Shown here one piece after another: positions 52,916 through 62,000 of a stretch of DNA of 62,000 nucleotides; the stretch's first letter is position 1, and every line of letters begins with the position of its first letter. The notes under the pieces are model-generated. The model saw only the letters and a list, made by a program, of their open reading frames with translations. It had not been told where the DNA came from and made no database searches. The stretch lies in assembly GCA_009746045.1 (NCBI GenBank), contig RPFO01000154.1, positions 3,309,763-3,371,762 of the forward strand, read 5' to 3'. This DNA is from Mesostigma viride. Taxonomy: Eukaryota; Streptophyta; Mesostigmatophyceae; Mesostigmatales; Mesostigmataceae. The position numbers and the translations under genes were made by a program.

Positions 52916-53199
52916 GCACTGACAAAATCCGTGACATTATCACTGATATATCACGAAAAAAAGGGTGACAAATCCGTGACATTATCACTGATATATCACG
53001 AAAAAAAGGGTGACAAATCCGTGACATTATCACTGATATATCACGAAAAAAAGGGTGACAAATCCGTGACATTATCACTGATATATCACGAAAAAAAGGG
53101 TGACAAAATCCGTGACATTGTCACTGATATATCAGGAAAAAAGGGCGACAAAATCCGTGACATTGTCACTGATAAATCTAGGGAGAAAACAGTGACATA
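52916..53199 (+). repeat. Six tandem copies of a ~45-bp unit
   Basis: Units are 45-46 bp, starting TGACAAATCCGTGACATTATC and including TCACTGATATATCACG and an A-run. The first four are nearly identical and the last two diverge. Since 45 is a multiple of three, a frame of repeated KKGDKS stays open; it has no gene-like context. Confidence 0.88.
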
Positions 53200-53623
53200 A
53201 AACCACGGGCGATCATGACATATCACACAGATATATCGTGACATGTCACACAGATATATCAGAACACATTCCAAAGCAAAACGGATGAAAAGCACGCCTC
53301 GCGATTTCTTTATTACAAATATAAAGATAAATGTAACAGATCTTCATTCTTCAGTCTTGATTCTTCATTCTTCAACAATGATTATCGATCAGTGACAATT
53401 TGCAAACGCCGGCTTGGCGCTTGTCGTTGCGTGACAGAAATCTCGGAATGTTCCTGGAATGCATTAAAAAACGCACATGCGCAAGAAACATGAACGGATG
53501 GTTGGTGTCAATTGTCTCATCTGCCACCGCACCCTAGTAACCAATTCATGAACAAGAAAGCGCTCGGTATAGATCAAGAAAACAAAAACAAACATGCGCA
53601 GCCGTAGTGCCTAGATGACGATG
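53200..53623. other. Interior of the TA element, no gene seen
   Basis: Sequence between the tandem array and the last exon of the minus-strand gene; probably its 3' untranslated part and flanking DNA. Confidence 0.4.
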
Positions 53624-56346
53624 TCAAGTGGACGACGACGAGGAGGCCGGCACCTTGTCTCCCTGTGAGCAGAAAAAAAAGGCAAGTTTAAACACTCAAG
53701 ATGTGTCATAGCCTTTCACAGCCTCGATCAATAGAAATGTTGCACATCAAAATCAACGTGTTGCCTAGAACATCCTTGAATGGGTTTCAAGAACAGCAAG
53801 GCGGCCTCCCCCGCCCGCAAACTCATAATCCCAGTGTTTACAACCCCCTCATGAGGGGGTTGTAAAATTGCAATCACTCATTTAAAAAAAAAAAAAAAAA
53901 ATCCCAGTTTCACACACTGCCCACTCATAAATAATCCCAGGTTCTGACAGCCCCCGCTCAGCCCACTCATGAACAACCCAGTTTAGACCCCCCCCACTCA
54001 TACACTATCCCAGTTTCCCACAGCCCCCACTCAGCCCACTCTGACATAAACCACCCCAGTTTAGACCCCCCTCTCATAAATAACCCCAGTTTCCCACAGT
54101 CACCACTCAGCCACCCATAAACCACCCAGTTTCCAACCCGCCCCCCCTCATAAATAATCCCAATGGTTTACAACCCCCTCAATCAGTAATCAAAAACAAA
54201 AAAATCCCACTTTTCACACACTGCCTACTCATAAATAATCCCAGTTTATGACAGCCCCTGCTCAGCCCACTCATAAACAATCCAGTTAAATACAACCCCC
54301 CCACTCATACACTATCCCAGTTTCCCACAGCCCCACTCAGCCCACTCTGACATAAACCACACCAGTTTAGACCCCCCCTCTCATAAATAACCCCAGGTTC
54401 CTACAGCCCCCCACTCAGCCCACTCATAAACCACCCATGCAGTTTACAACCTTCCCCCTCATATTAACCCCAGTTCTCCACAGCCCCCGGGGGCTATGAA
54501 AAACGAGTGCGCCACTCAGCCACCTCAAATGCCACCGAGTTTACAGTCCCCCCCCCCTCATAAATAATCCCAAGTGTTTACAACCTCCTCAATCAGTTGT
54601 TAAAAAAAAAAAAAAACAGTTTCACACACTGCCCACTCATAAATAATCCCAGTTTCCGACAGCCCCCGCCCAGCCCACATAAATAACGCGGTTGACAACC
54701 CCCCAACAGCCCCCGCTCAGCCCACTAAAAAACAACCCAGTTTACAGCCCCTCCACTCATAAATAACCCCAATTTCCCACAGCCCCCACTCTGCCCACTC
54801 ATGAACTACCCCTGTTTGCAACCCCCCAAATCACACCACTCATAACCATGTCCAGGTTTACAACCCCACCCACTCCTGAGACTTACTTCAGGGGTTGCAT
54901 GGGAGACATCGGCCGCCTTTCTGGCTGCAATCATTGCCTCCTTCTTGGCAAGGAGCGCGGCCAGCGCCGCCTCTACCGAGGCCATGTCTTCATCTGCTCT
55001 TTGCGCAGGCAACATGGATGATGGCACCGATGCTGTGGCGGTTGTTGAAGGGAGTGCTGTCGGGGGCAGGATTGTCGGCGCTGCCGGCGGTGGTGGTGCT
55101 GCTGCAGGCAGCTTTGCGAGCTTCGTGCACGGCTGCACTCTTGGATCGGCAGCGCTGCGTTTCTCTCGGCGTGAACCGGCCTTCACTACGCTTCCCATTT
55201 CAAATCGATGACCATTGAAGCCTAATTGGACTAAAAATGAGATTGCTGAAGGGCACTAACATTGTAAGGGTGACCAAGTGAGACCCTAGCACTACTACTA
55301 TGAAGATGCCAAAGACCAAGAAACCACGAAATTGGATATTATGAGCAACATGTTGAAAGAAGCAAAGCTCATAACTGCGTGTGCTACCAACTCCCTTGCT
55401 GCCCCCATGAGGAATTATTAGCCCCCCTCCGCCTGTCCCATGATAAGGAATACATAACTAACTGACTGACAAGGAATACGCAACACAATCACAATGATTA
55501 GAAAGGAGCTATGGCGTTTCAGAGAAAAAATGATTTTCTTACAAAACCTTAAGCGTGCTGCTCTCAGTCAGTGTTCCAACAAAAAGTTCTGGTTCAAGAT
55601 AACTCGTCCAGTGGTGTGACTCTTTGGAGGTTTTATCCCAAAGGACGAGCCTCAAAGTTGATCACACATGTCTCCTAGAGCCCAATGACTGAACTCCTAA
55701 TAAAAATAGGCACAAGGATTTTTCTCATATATATTAGACAGTGTCATTTTTACAATTTGCTAACAAGGTTAAAAGCGCTGATTGTCAACAAAAAGGAGCT
55801 GATGGAAAGTGCAGCAGAGACGGGGTCAATGGGGGAAAACCGGAGAAAGTCGCAGCAGACGGGATGTAAATAGCAGAAAGACAGTTTACGGCTTTCAACA
55901 ACAAAGAAGCCTTATGAAAAAATGCAACGCATGTGTGTTTAAATGTAGGCGGAGCATGATTGCAAAAATGCCAAGTAATTGGAGTTAGAAACAGGAAGAA
56001 CTGGATGCATTCTAGCAATGCCATATACAGCACGTCGATAACAAAGTACAGACTCCAGGTATGCGATGGTACCCACTACTCACCACAAGTCTCGACCAGG
56101 AGCTAGCCTGCCATTCGCGGGTAGGCCGCAGGTGAGGCCAGCCCAACGGTATCAGTCACCCGCAGGTACACGCGCAATTGAAGAGGAAAACGGCAATTCG
56201 AAGGCACACATAAGATGCCGAGCGCAGAAAGCACCATGGTATTGAAAGCCTTCAGAGAATACATATTCAAAGCTCTCAAAGACATGGCCAGCTTTACCCG
56301 GCCGCCATGAAATGGCCTCATACACATGAGCACGGCATGCTAACCG
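53624..56346 (-). CDS. Spliced gene in the TA element, last three exons
   Basis: The model is exons 56346-56160 (187 bp), 55230-54887 (344 bp) and 53662-53624 (39 bp, stop TGA). The introns have GTGACT...TTTTTAG and GTAAGT...CTGCTCACAG borders and matching phases (1, then 0), giving a 189-residue C-terminal part. It reads YEAISWRPGKAGHVFESF, FQYHGAFCARHLMCAF, VQLGFNGHRFEMGSVVKAGS, a basic stretch, a Pro/Thr-rich linker, an Ala/Glu helix (VEAALAALLAKKEAMIAA) and a Ser-rich end. Earlier exons are not resolved. I recognise no family. It may be part of the transposase or a captured gene. Confidence 0.5.
53663..54886 (-). repeat. Intron made of degenerate tandem repeats
   Basis: The 1,224-bp intron is filled with variants of CCCACTCATAAATAATCCCAGTTTCCCACAGCCCC in units of roughly 30-70 bp, plus A-runs at 53882-53900 and 54602-54616. 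Borders are GTAAGT and CTGCTCACAG on the minus strand. Confidence 0.65.
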
Positions 56347-56917
56347 CTGTAAAAGAAGCTGGCAGAATTTTGCTAACCTTAGCGGCTAAGGAGCTTGGCG
56401 GCAGGTTCCGGAGATCTTGCTTGCGCTGTGTTTCAGCGTAAAGAACGGCTTGATTCAGAACTGGATACGATGTGTCTCAGTCCCTCACTGCTACCTCCAT
56501 GCTTAATTAAACTCGACATACATCCTAAGTGCACCTACATCATGATCCAAACTGCTACGCCGCAATTGCTAGAGAAATCACGTCGTTTCGTGGACCTGCA
56601 GCCCCGTTTGTTATTGCACACTCTGTGGTTACATAAAACTAGGTGCCCCCTTCGCTCGAGCGTACCCTCAGCCCCTCACTGCCTTAGCCATTGCGTGCAC
56701 CTAGTCGTTTGCCATCGGCTTCGGCGTAATATTTGAATTTTGCGCAAGGATCCTGACGGGTTGATTCCAGACTTGCGCATGTTGCGAAAGATTTTTGTCC
56801 ATTCATTCCAGACTCCCAAGCTAGGGGCTGCTGACTGTAGTCTGAACGGTACGGCTAACAGTTACTATGCCAGGCCAGCGGTCCCAACCAAGCGATACTA
56901 GAGAGTCATGTCAGTCG
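56347..56917. other. TA element interior left of the LINE, no gene resolved
   Basis: Probably upstream intron of the minus-strand gene; the acceptor TTCTTTTACAG lies at its left border. No further exon could be supported. Confidence 0.35.
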
Positions 56918-56929
56918 TCTTTTTACTGG

Positions 56930-58046
56930 TTTTTTTTTTCGGGGAAATGGGTATATTTTATTAGCCAATTATGGACCAAAGAGGTGAGAGGGGAAATGAG
57001 TATCAGCGAATCCTAATGAAGGTGGGCACACACACGTGTGGCGGTGACAGGTGAAAGGCTAATAGGGCGCGTTATTAGACCAGGGAAGCCATTGGACCTG
57101 AGTGATGTCGCCATGAGGTATACTGGTGAATACCTGATTACGGCCCAGTAGATCATGAAAAAGCTGGAGCGGGCTGGGCTTGTCGTTATTGGGCCCTGGG
57201 TCCCACACCCTGTGTTGTTCCTGAGCTAACAGCCAGTAGCGGCGCATAGCCGCATTCCATAGTAGGTATATAAAGCGCCGGACTACACCGCCGCGGGTAT
57301 ACTCCTCGCGGACCTTAAAGACTGTCTCGTTGCGTATGGTCCAGATCGCGTATAGCATAGTAGTGCGTAGCCATATCCATTCTGCTTGGGAAACTGAAAG
57401 CTCGGACCCTGGTGTGCCAGCAATACCGAAAATGATGGTACGCACGCTGATTGGGAGAGTGGGTGGCGATGCCGTCCATGCGGCCCAGATGTTAATGAGC
57501 CACGTCCAAACCCCAGGGAGATTACAGTAAAGAAACCTGTGCTCAATGGTTTCACTAGGGTGCGTGCACAGGCATGATGCATCATGACCAAAACGCTCGT
57601 GGAGCATGGCGCAGACCCCTATCGCCCTATGCATCAAAAGGTGTTGTACATCAGTGGCCCTGCGGTCCACGAGAGGGTGGTCTACCGCCAGGGTAATCAT
57701 CTTAACCCAAGTGTAGCCCGGCCAATGTATTCCCCAGCGGGCTCGGCCCGGGTGGGGCTGATGGTACATATGCAACAAGATATCATAACCCCAGTCTGCG
57801 GTGTACTCAAAGATACATTTGCTGGTTCTGATGTCCCCCTTGGTTAAGACCCATCCAAATTCAACCGGGTCCAGATGTAGTAGATCGAGCCGTGTGTTGC
57901 CCACGTGTAGCCATGTAATGCTCTCAACCGGGGATAATGGGTCCGGCTGGATCATGCAAGATCTTGGCACAGACCATGGGACTACGCGTATGCGGTGACA
58001 CTGGGAAGCTGGCGTGTACGCATATAAGGTGGATAGTTGATACAGA
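56930..58046 (-). mobile_element. 5'-truncated LINE with poly(A), nested in the TA element
   Basis: It is flanked by the perfect 12-bp duplication TCTTTTTACTGG (56918-56929, 58047-58058) and has a 10-base A tail (T on plus) at 56930-56939. Only the 3' 1.1 kb is present. Endonuclease and reverse transcriptase core are missing, so it cannot move on its own. Confidence 0.87.
57059..57970 (-). CDS. LINE ORF2 C-terminal domain with zinc finger
   Basis: The 303-residue frame is open through the truncated copy. Its motif CLCTHPSETIEHRFLYCNL (C-x-C...ETIEH-x3-x-C) is the zf-RVT type domain at the end of LINE ORF2. WIRTTMLYAIW-like text with IWTIRNETVFKVREEYT further on is typical of plant and algal LINEs. 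The frame has no reverse transcriptase motif. The start at 57970 is just the first Met after the truncation point. Confidence 0.78.
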   Translation of the reverse strand: MPRSCMIQPDPLSPVESITWLHVGNTRLDLLHLDPVEFGWVLTKGDIRTSKCIFEYTADWGYDILLHMYHQPHPGRARWGIHWPGYTWVKMITLAVDHPLVDRRATDVQHLLMHRAIGVCAMLHERFGHDASCLCTHPSETIEHRFLYCNLPGVWTWLINIWAAWTASPPTLPISVRTIIFGIAGTPGSELSVSQAEWIWLRTTMLYAIWTIRNETVFKVREEYTRGGVVRRFIYLLWNAAMRRYWLLAQEQHRVWDPGPNNDKPSPLQLFHDLLGRNQVFTSIPHGDITQVQWLPWSNNAPY

Positions 58047-58058
58047 TCTTTTTACTGG

Positions 58059-60273
58059 TTTCGTCAGTCAGTTATTCCTAATGTATGGCAAAATGCAAAC
58101 TTCTACTTGGGGCGAGATGTAGTAGCGGCGAAATCGGAAGGGGACGTGGGCAGGGGGGGGGGCGGGAAGTACGACTGATGCCATCTACCGTACGTTATTA
58201 TCGTCACAAAGCGAGTGACTGACGATAGTAAAGGCCTAAAGGGCCTTTAATGACGACAGTAATGACGATAGTATTTGGCACTAATGATTGATGACAGGAA
58301 GAGCGACGACACCAGACTTTGCGACGTTGATGGGACTTAGCGAATTGCGAGCCCTAATTCCAGTGGTTGCGCGGGTGTTACCGTTGAAGTTGAAGTTAAG
58401 ACGACGCGAAAAAAAAAAGACCTTGGAGTTGCACATCTATCCACGCTGCACAGGTGGGAAAGGTGGAAGGGAGCTGCGATCGGCTCGCAGCCAAGGCGGG
58501 ATTATGTGCCTTTTGATTTCCAGCAATGTCGCTTCTGTATGAACGCACGTGGTGGTTGGAATAGGAGCATAGGCTCACTGATGACCGTCGTGATTTATGT
58601 AGCCATTAGGGCGTCGTCTCAAATGAATTCAGGAGCGAGCTCGGATAAGGCTACAAGCAGCCATCGGGGGAGAAACATAGGCATGGTCTAGAATAAAGCT
58701 TTAATCGATCTGTTCGCTCAGTGGTACGCACAGCACATTCGGACATCCAGAAGCTGCCCACTCTTTACCAGTTGAGGTGAGCAAGGAATTCCTCGCCTGA
58801 AATACTAATAAGTTTGCATCGACTTTAACATGCATGCCGTACGCACGTGGCATTCTCACGTATCGCCCTAGGGCCAAGGCTGCTATGGGCCGCTCGGTTT
58901 CATGCCAAGTTAGCCGTGCTTGCCATGAATGCTGCAGCAGTTTCACTATCTCATTCGTACAAGGTCAATAGACTATGCAAACGGCATCTGATTTAGTTTT
59001 CATGAAGGGCATAACCTTGTTCAGATTGAGAGTTGCATGACATGGGCTGCTCTTGCGCCACTTTCCTTGTCTTAACCTACTGATTCTCTGTTTATGCTTT
59101 CGGTCGTTATACATTCGTATGTGTGCATCTGTGTTGCCATTGTGGTGTCAATTTTGCGCGTGTACTTGTGATGCCTAATACCGTTGGGCTTGCACGCGGC
59201 CCCTCGCATGTGGCAGCGACAAGCTCTTGGTCGCCTGTCCAGCGCGGCGAATTCTTGATGGTGAGCAACGGTGATCATTCTTTATGTAGTGCTCATTCCT
59301 TAAATTATCAACGTGCTGTGCGCGTCAGCCACCATTGGCCTTGTTCTTCCAGCTTCCGTGCATGATTTTTTTTTAGCCCGCTGGTGATGCTCTCAGCTAC
59401 AAATAGTTGGCATTATTCGTACCAATTCCTTCGCTGTCGGTAGAACCTTCTTTGCAATCCAGTAGCCTCGGCTGACATTCGTGGCATTGCTGGACTATGT
59501 CTCGCTTCCTTGCATGGGTAGCATCTTTGCATATTTATCCTATTTGCTCAGATCACAGCTTTTTGTCATTCCCTCCCCCCCCCACACCCCACCCTGAACG
59601 ACTCCTGCTAGTGTCAATTGCAGACGTAGAGCCTTCAGCCTCGTTAGAGTTCATCCTACCTGTAACGGGGCATATTGTTGGTTGATTGGCCTTGCTTTTT
59701 CTTGGCACTAATCAGGCGTTTCTTTCTTATTGCCGTATTAACCATACAGAGATTGCAATGAAGTAGATTGTGAGGCCTCTTGGCATGTTAGGGAACCTTT
59801 GCGACTCCAGGATTCCTGGGTGTGCAGTTCCCTACAACTTGTGAGGCATGTAGATACAATTTAGGTGAACATCCATGGCCAATTTTTTTCTCGAGCACCC
59901 CTGTCTCTCTCTTGGCCCAGTATCTCACCTTCTTTGTCCTAAAACTAGGCCGGTACTCATAGATAGCCACGCAACTGCTGCGATCTCCCCCGCATCCTTA
60001 CATACAAGTGAACTGAAGTCATGCAAAGTTGACAGTTGTTGGCGCGTCCAGCGCGTGGTTTCATCTCACTAACAAATTTTTGTGTGTACCGATGCGTGCT
60101 TTGCCGGATGATGTATTTTTGTCTTGCATGCAGGCAATATACCTAACACAGTCGGGCTGGGCACATCCGTCAGTCCAACATGGCGAGAGGTCACATGCGG
60201 ATGCAGATTTTGTAGGCTCTGAGCCTTGGTCACATTGCCGTAGCACTCGATAGTGTCCTGTGATTGTTTCTAG
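58059..60273 (+). other. Likely exon-intron region of a plus-strand gene
   Basis: Several small intervals look like exons. One ends at a GTGAGC donor near 59260 after a reading ACPARRILD. Another follows the acceptor TTGCATGCAG near 60132 and reads PNTVGLGTSVSPTW. I cannot link them into one model. Confidence 0.3.
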
Positions 60274-60370
60274 AGAGTCATCCAGATATTTCAGCAATGG
60301 TGGCTTGGACAGCCCTCGTAATGGTTTCAGTGATGATGAGGATGATGACTTTGATGACGAGGACTGTTGA
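60274..60370 (+). CDS. Terminal exon with acidic tail
   Basis: After the acceptor TGATTGTTTCTAG the frame reads SSRYFSNGGLDSPRNGFS, then an Asp/Glu-rich end (DDEDDDFDDEDC) and TGA. It is probably the last exon of a plus-strand gene in the TA element. Acidic tails occur in many nuclear proteins; no function is claimed. Confidence 0.4.
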
Positions 60371-61129
60371 GCCCCGTTGTGCTTGTCGGTCAACAGATTT
60401 TTTTATATTGCATTTGTGAGATGATTGTGGGTGTCCATTTTGCACACCACCCACAGCCATGCTTGAGTGCACCGTTCCTTGTGTGTGTATCAATACAGTT
60501 GGTGTTCGTATTTGATCAGTTGTGCCATTTCATCGGGTTGTTGCATGCCATCTGAACATGTTCACTCCCCGTTGCCATTTTATCATGCCAGTGTTGTGAG
60601 CTCAGAGCAATGGATGCATGATGCAGTGTTGTGATTTAGTGTAGATATTGACGATGCCACCTTTGATCAGCATGATGGATGCTTGGCCAGCGATGGGTCG
60701 GAGGTTGACACTTGATGACCGTGATGACGATTGCCCTGAATGTTCAATATTGGTGTTTTTCTTAACATCCCAGTCGATATTTTTGCAATAAACCATGTCT
60801 CCCACGGCTCATGACATTGTGGTGCATTTTATCATGCACCTGAGAGTGTTTCCAGCTTGTTTTGTCAGTTCCTTTCAGTACCCCCCTCTGGTTTTTCAAG
60901 TTGTCACCTGCAATTAAGAACTTTCTCAGTGGCGAGTTCTTGGTGTCATCCTTTGAAAGCTTGCCCCGTACCGCTGCACGTGTTGTCTCTCCTGAGTCCT
61001 GGCATTGCCACCTTGCCGTGTCCCACCTTGGCCTTTTCCTTCTCCATCTCTGCTGCGGCATGCACGCACTTCCTTGCTGCGGATGTGCATTATGCGTGCT
61101 TTGTGATATATCACTTCCCCTGAGTGGTC
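60371..61129. other. TA element, right interior, no gene resolved
   Basis: Minus frames at 61061-60762 have a basic protein-like look (KLSKDDTKNSPLRKF) and could be a first exon of a minus-strand gene, but splice sites cannot be fixed. Confidence 0.3.
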
Positions 61130-61396
61130 GTGATTTATCACCTTATCACATTTTGTTTTTCTGTGGGTTTGTGACATTTTGTGACACTTTGACATTTTGT
61201 GATAATGACGTTATCACAAAATATGCTGGTTTTATCACGTTTGTCACGTTTTGTCACAATCATGACATGTCTCGATCACAATTTGTCACAGTTTTATCAC
61301 ATTTTGTCACGTTTTGTCACGTTTTATCATTTTTTTATCACAAAATGTCACAAAAGTGACATTTTGTGATAAAAAAATATCACAAAATGTCACAGA
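61130..61396. repeat. Right subterminal TGTGACA-rich region
   Basis: Many TTTTGTCAC, ATTTTGTGA and complement words, including local palindromes (TATCACAAAATGTCAC with its partner). It mirrors 52701-52915. Confidence 0.7.
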
Positions 61397-61406
61397 CCCC
61401 TTCCTA

Positions 61407-62000
61407 TATTATAAACACCAGTATGACACCTTTGAGATAGTGGGCCCTGTGGCAGAGGAATGGGCTAGGCTCAACCGTATCAGGGACAAGGGGGCCAAGT
61501 ATGGCTTCCTAGTCACAGATAGGGCCTTAGCAGATTATTTCCTGGACCGTATGGGTCTGAGTGTGGATGGAAGGAACAGTGCCCGCATGTTTCTTAACCA
61601 GACTGATGGCTCCTTGCGTGCTCTGGAGCTTGTAATCCTCAGCATAAGGAAGCCAGATCCTGCCTGCAAGGCTATCCAGTCCCATGGCAGCAATGCCACC
61701 TCCGCTATGCAGGGCCAAGGTGATGTCCCCGGGTACCCAGCCCGTGATGGGGCAAGGCCTAACAAGCGTAAGCGCTTCAGGCGCCAGAGGCAGGGGGCTC
61801 AGGGTGCATGCAAGGGTGCAGGTTCCCAAGGAGGGGTTGGGAGCCAGCAAGCTGGTGGTCAGCAGGGTAAGGGTGGCCAGGGGCAAGGCAAGGGCCAAGC
61901 TCAAGGCAAGCAGGGTGGGCAGTCTCAGGGAGGCCAGGGAAAGCCTGGCAAGGGTGGGGCTGGGTCTGGGAAGAAGGGTGGAGCATGCTTTGTGTGTGGC
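61407..62000 (+). CDS. gag: Gag of Copia C, part 2 (runs off the edge)
   Basis: The frame continues with YYKHQYDTFEIVGPVAEEW, YGFLVTDRALADYFLDRMGL and LRALELVILSIRKPDP. A very Gly/Gln/Lys-rich linker follows, and the start of a zinc knuckle, CFVCG, at the window edge. It joins in frame to 52004-52691 when the transposon is removed. Confidence 0.78.

Larger units (their letters stand above)
52692..61404. mobile_element. 8.7-kb DNA transposon with TA target duplication
   Basis: Inverted ends starting GGAAGGGG match at 29 of 31 bases and continue with TGTGACATTTTGTGATATTTT on both sides. TA flanks it (52690-52691, 61405-61406), and its removal with one TA restores the gag frame of Copia C. Both ends have 200-270 bp crowded with TGTGACA/TTTTGTGAT words in both orientations. 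Inside are a spliced minus-strand gene, a likely plus-strand gene and a nested LINE. TA duplication fits Tc1/mariner or related groups, but no DDE motif is recognised. Confidence 0.88.
50119..62000 (+). mobile_element. Copia-like element, family C, 5' part
   Basis: It starts with an LTR after CACAG and runs off the right edge. It contains ORF0-like frames, then gag, which is split by an 8.7-kb DNA transposon and ends in a zinc knuckle at the very edge. Pol is not in the window. Confidence 0.8.

Noticed and set aside
52916-53199. Possible CRISPR array
   Set aside because: Units are contiguous with no unique spacers, in a eukaryotic transposon end.

Overview
The window is eukaryotic nuclear DNA made almost entirely of transposable elements. 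I could not identify one convincing single-copy host gene, and no rRNA, tRNA or CRISPR. The mix suggests a green alga (chlorophyte), with low confidence: a Penelope-like element, a chromodomain Ty3/Gypsy element, several Ty1/Copia-like families, LINEs with a restriction-like endonuclease, an L1-type ORF1, hAT-like and CACTA-like DNA transposons, spliceosomal introns with GT..AG borders, and long simple repeats.

Left part (1-6514). A decayed Penelope-like reverse transcriptase lies on the minus strand. It is split by an exactly 2,000 bp hAT-like non-autonomous transposon (3170-5169) with an 8-bp target duplication.

First nested stack (6510-32087). A Copia-like element (family A, 6515-32082, target duplication AGTAC) has its 5' LTR split by a CACTA-like element (E1, 6692-24431). 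E1 is split by a complete Ty3/Gypsy chromovirus (9364-23693, target duplication CTATG, two 572-bp LTRs that look identical). The reverse transcriptase of that element is split by a second CACTA-like element (E2, 15706-19209, target duplication AC). Removing each insert rejoins the interrupted sequence.

Middle part (32088-39690). This holds a hAT transposase remnant, a small MITE, two oppositely oriented copies of one restriction-like-endonuclease LINE, GC-rich hairpins, a perfect 533-bp GATG tetranucleotide array and a LINE reverse-transcriptase fragment.

Second nested stack (39690 to the right edge). An L1-type ORF1 is split by Copia family B (40123-47479, target duplication GCTCC), whose whole interior is inverted relative to its LTRs. 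A second family B copy on the minus strand (from 48021) is split by Copia family C (from 50119). The gag of C is split by an 8.7-kb transposon with TA target duplications (52692-61404). That element has its own intron-containing genes and carries a 5'-truncated LINE (56930-58046).

The three Copia families share LTR ends AGTT...AACT instead of TG...CA, and a hairpin at the LTR start whose arms differ in sequence but stay paired. Where visible, they also share an extra ORF before gag and a protease-like domain with a DTN motif, which in family A lies after the integrase. Together with the TA transposon and the accessory ORFs of the Gypsy element, these are the best candidates for undescribed biology.
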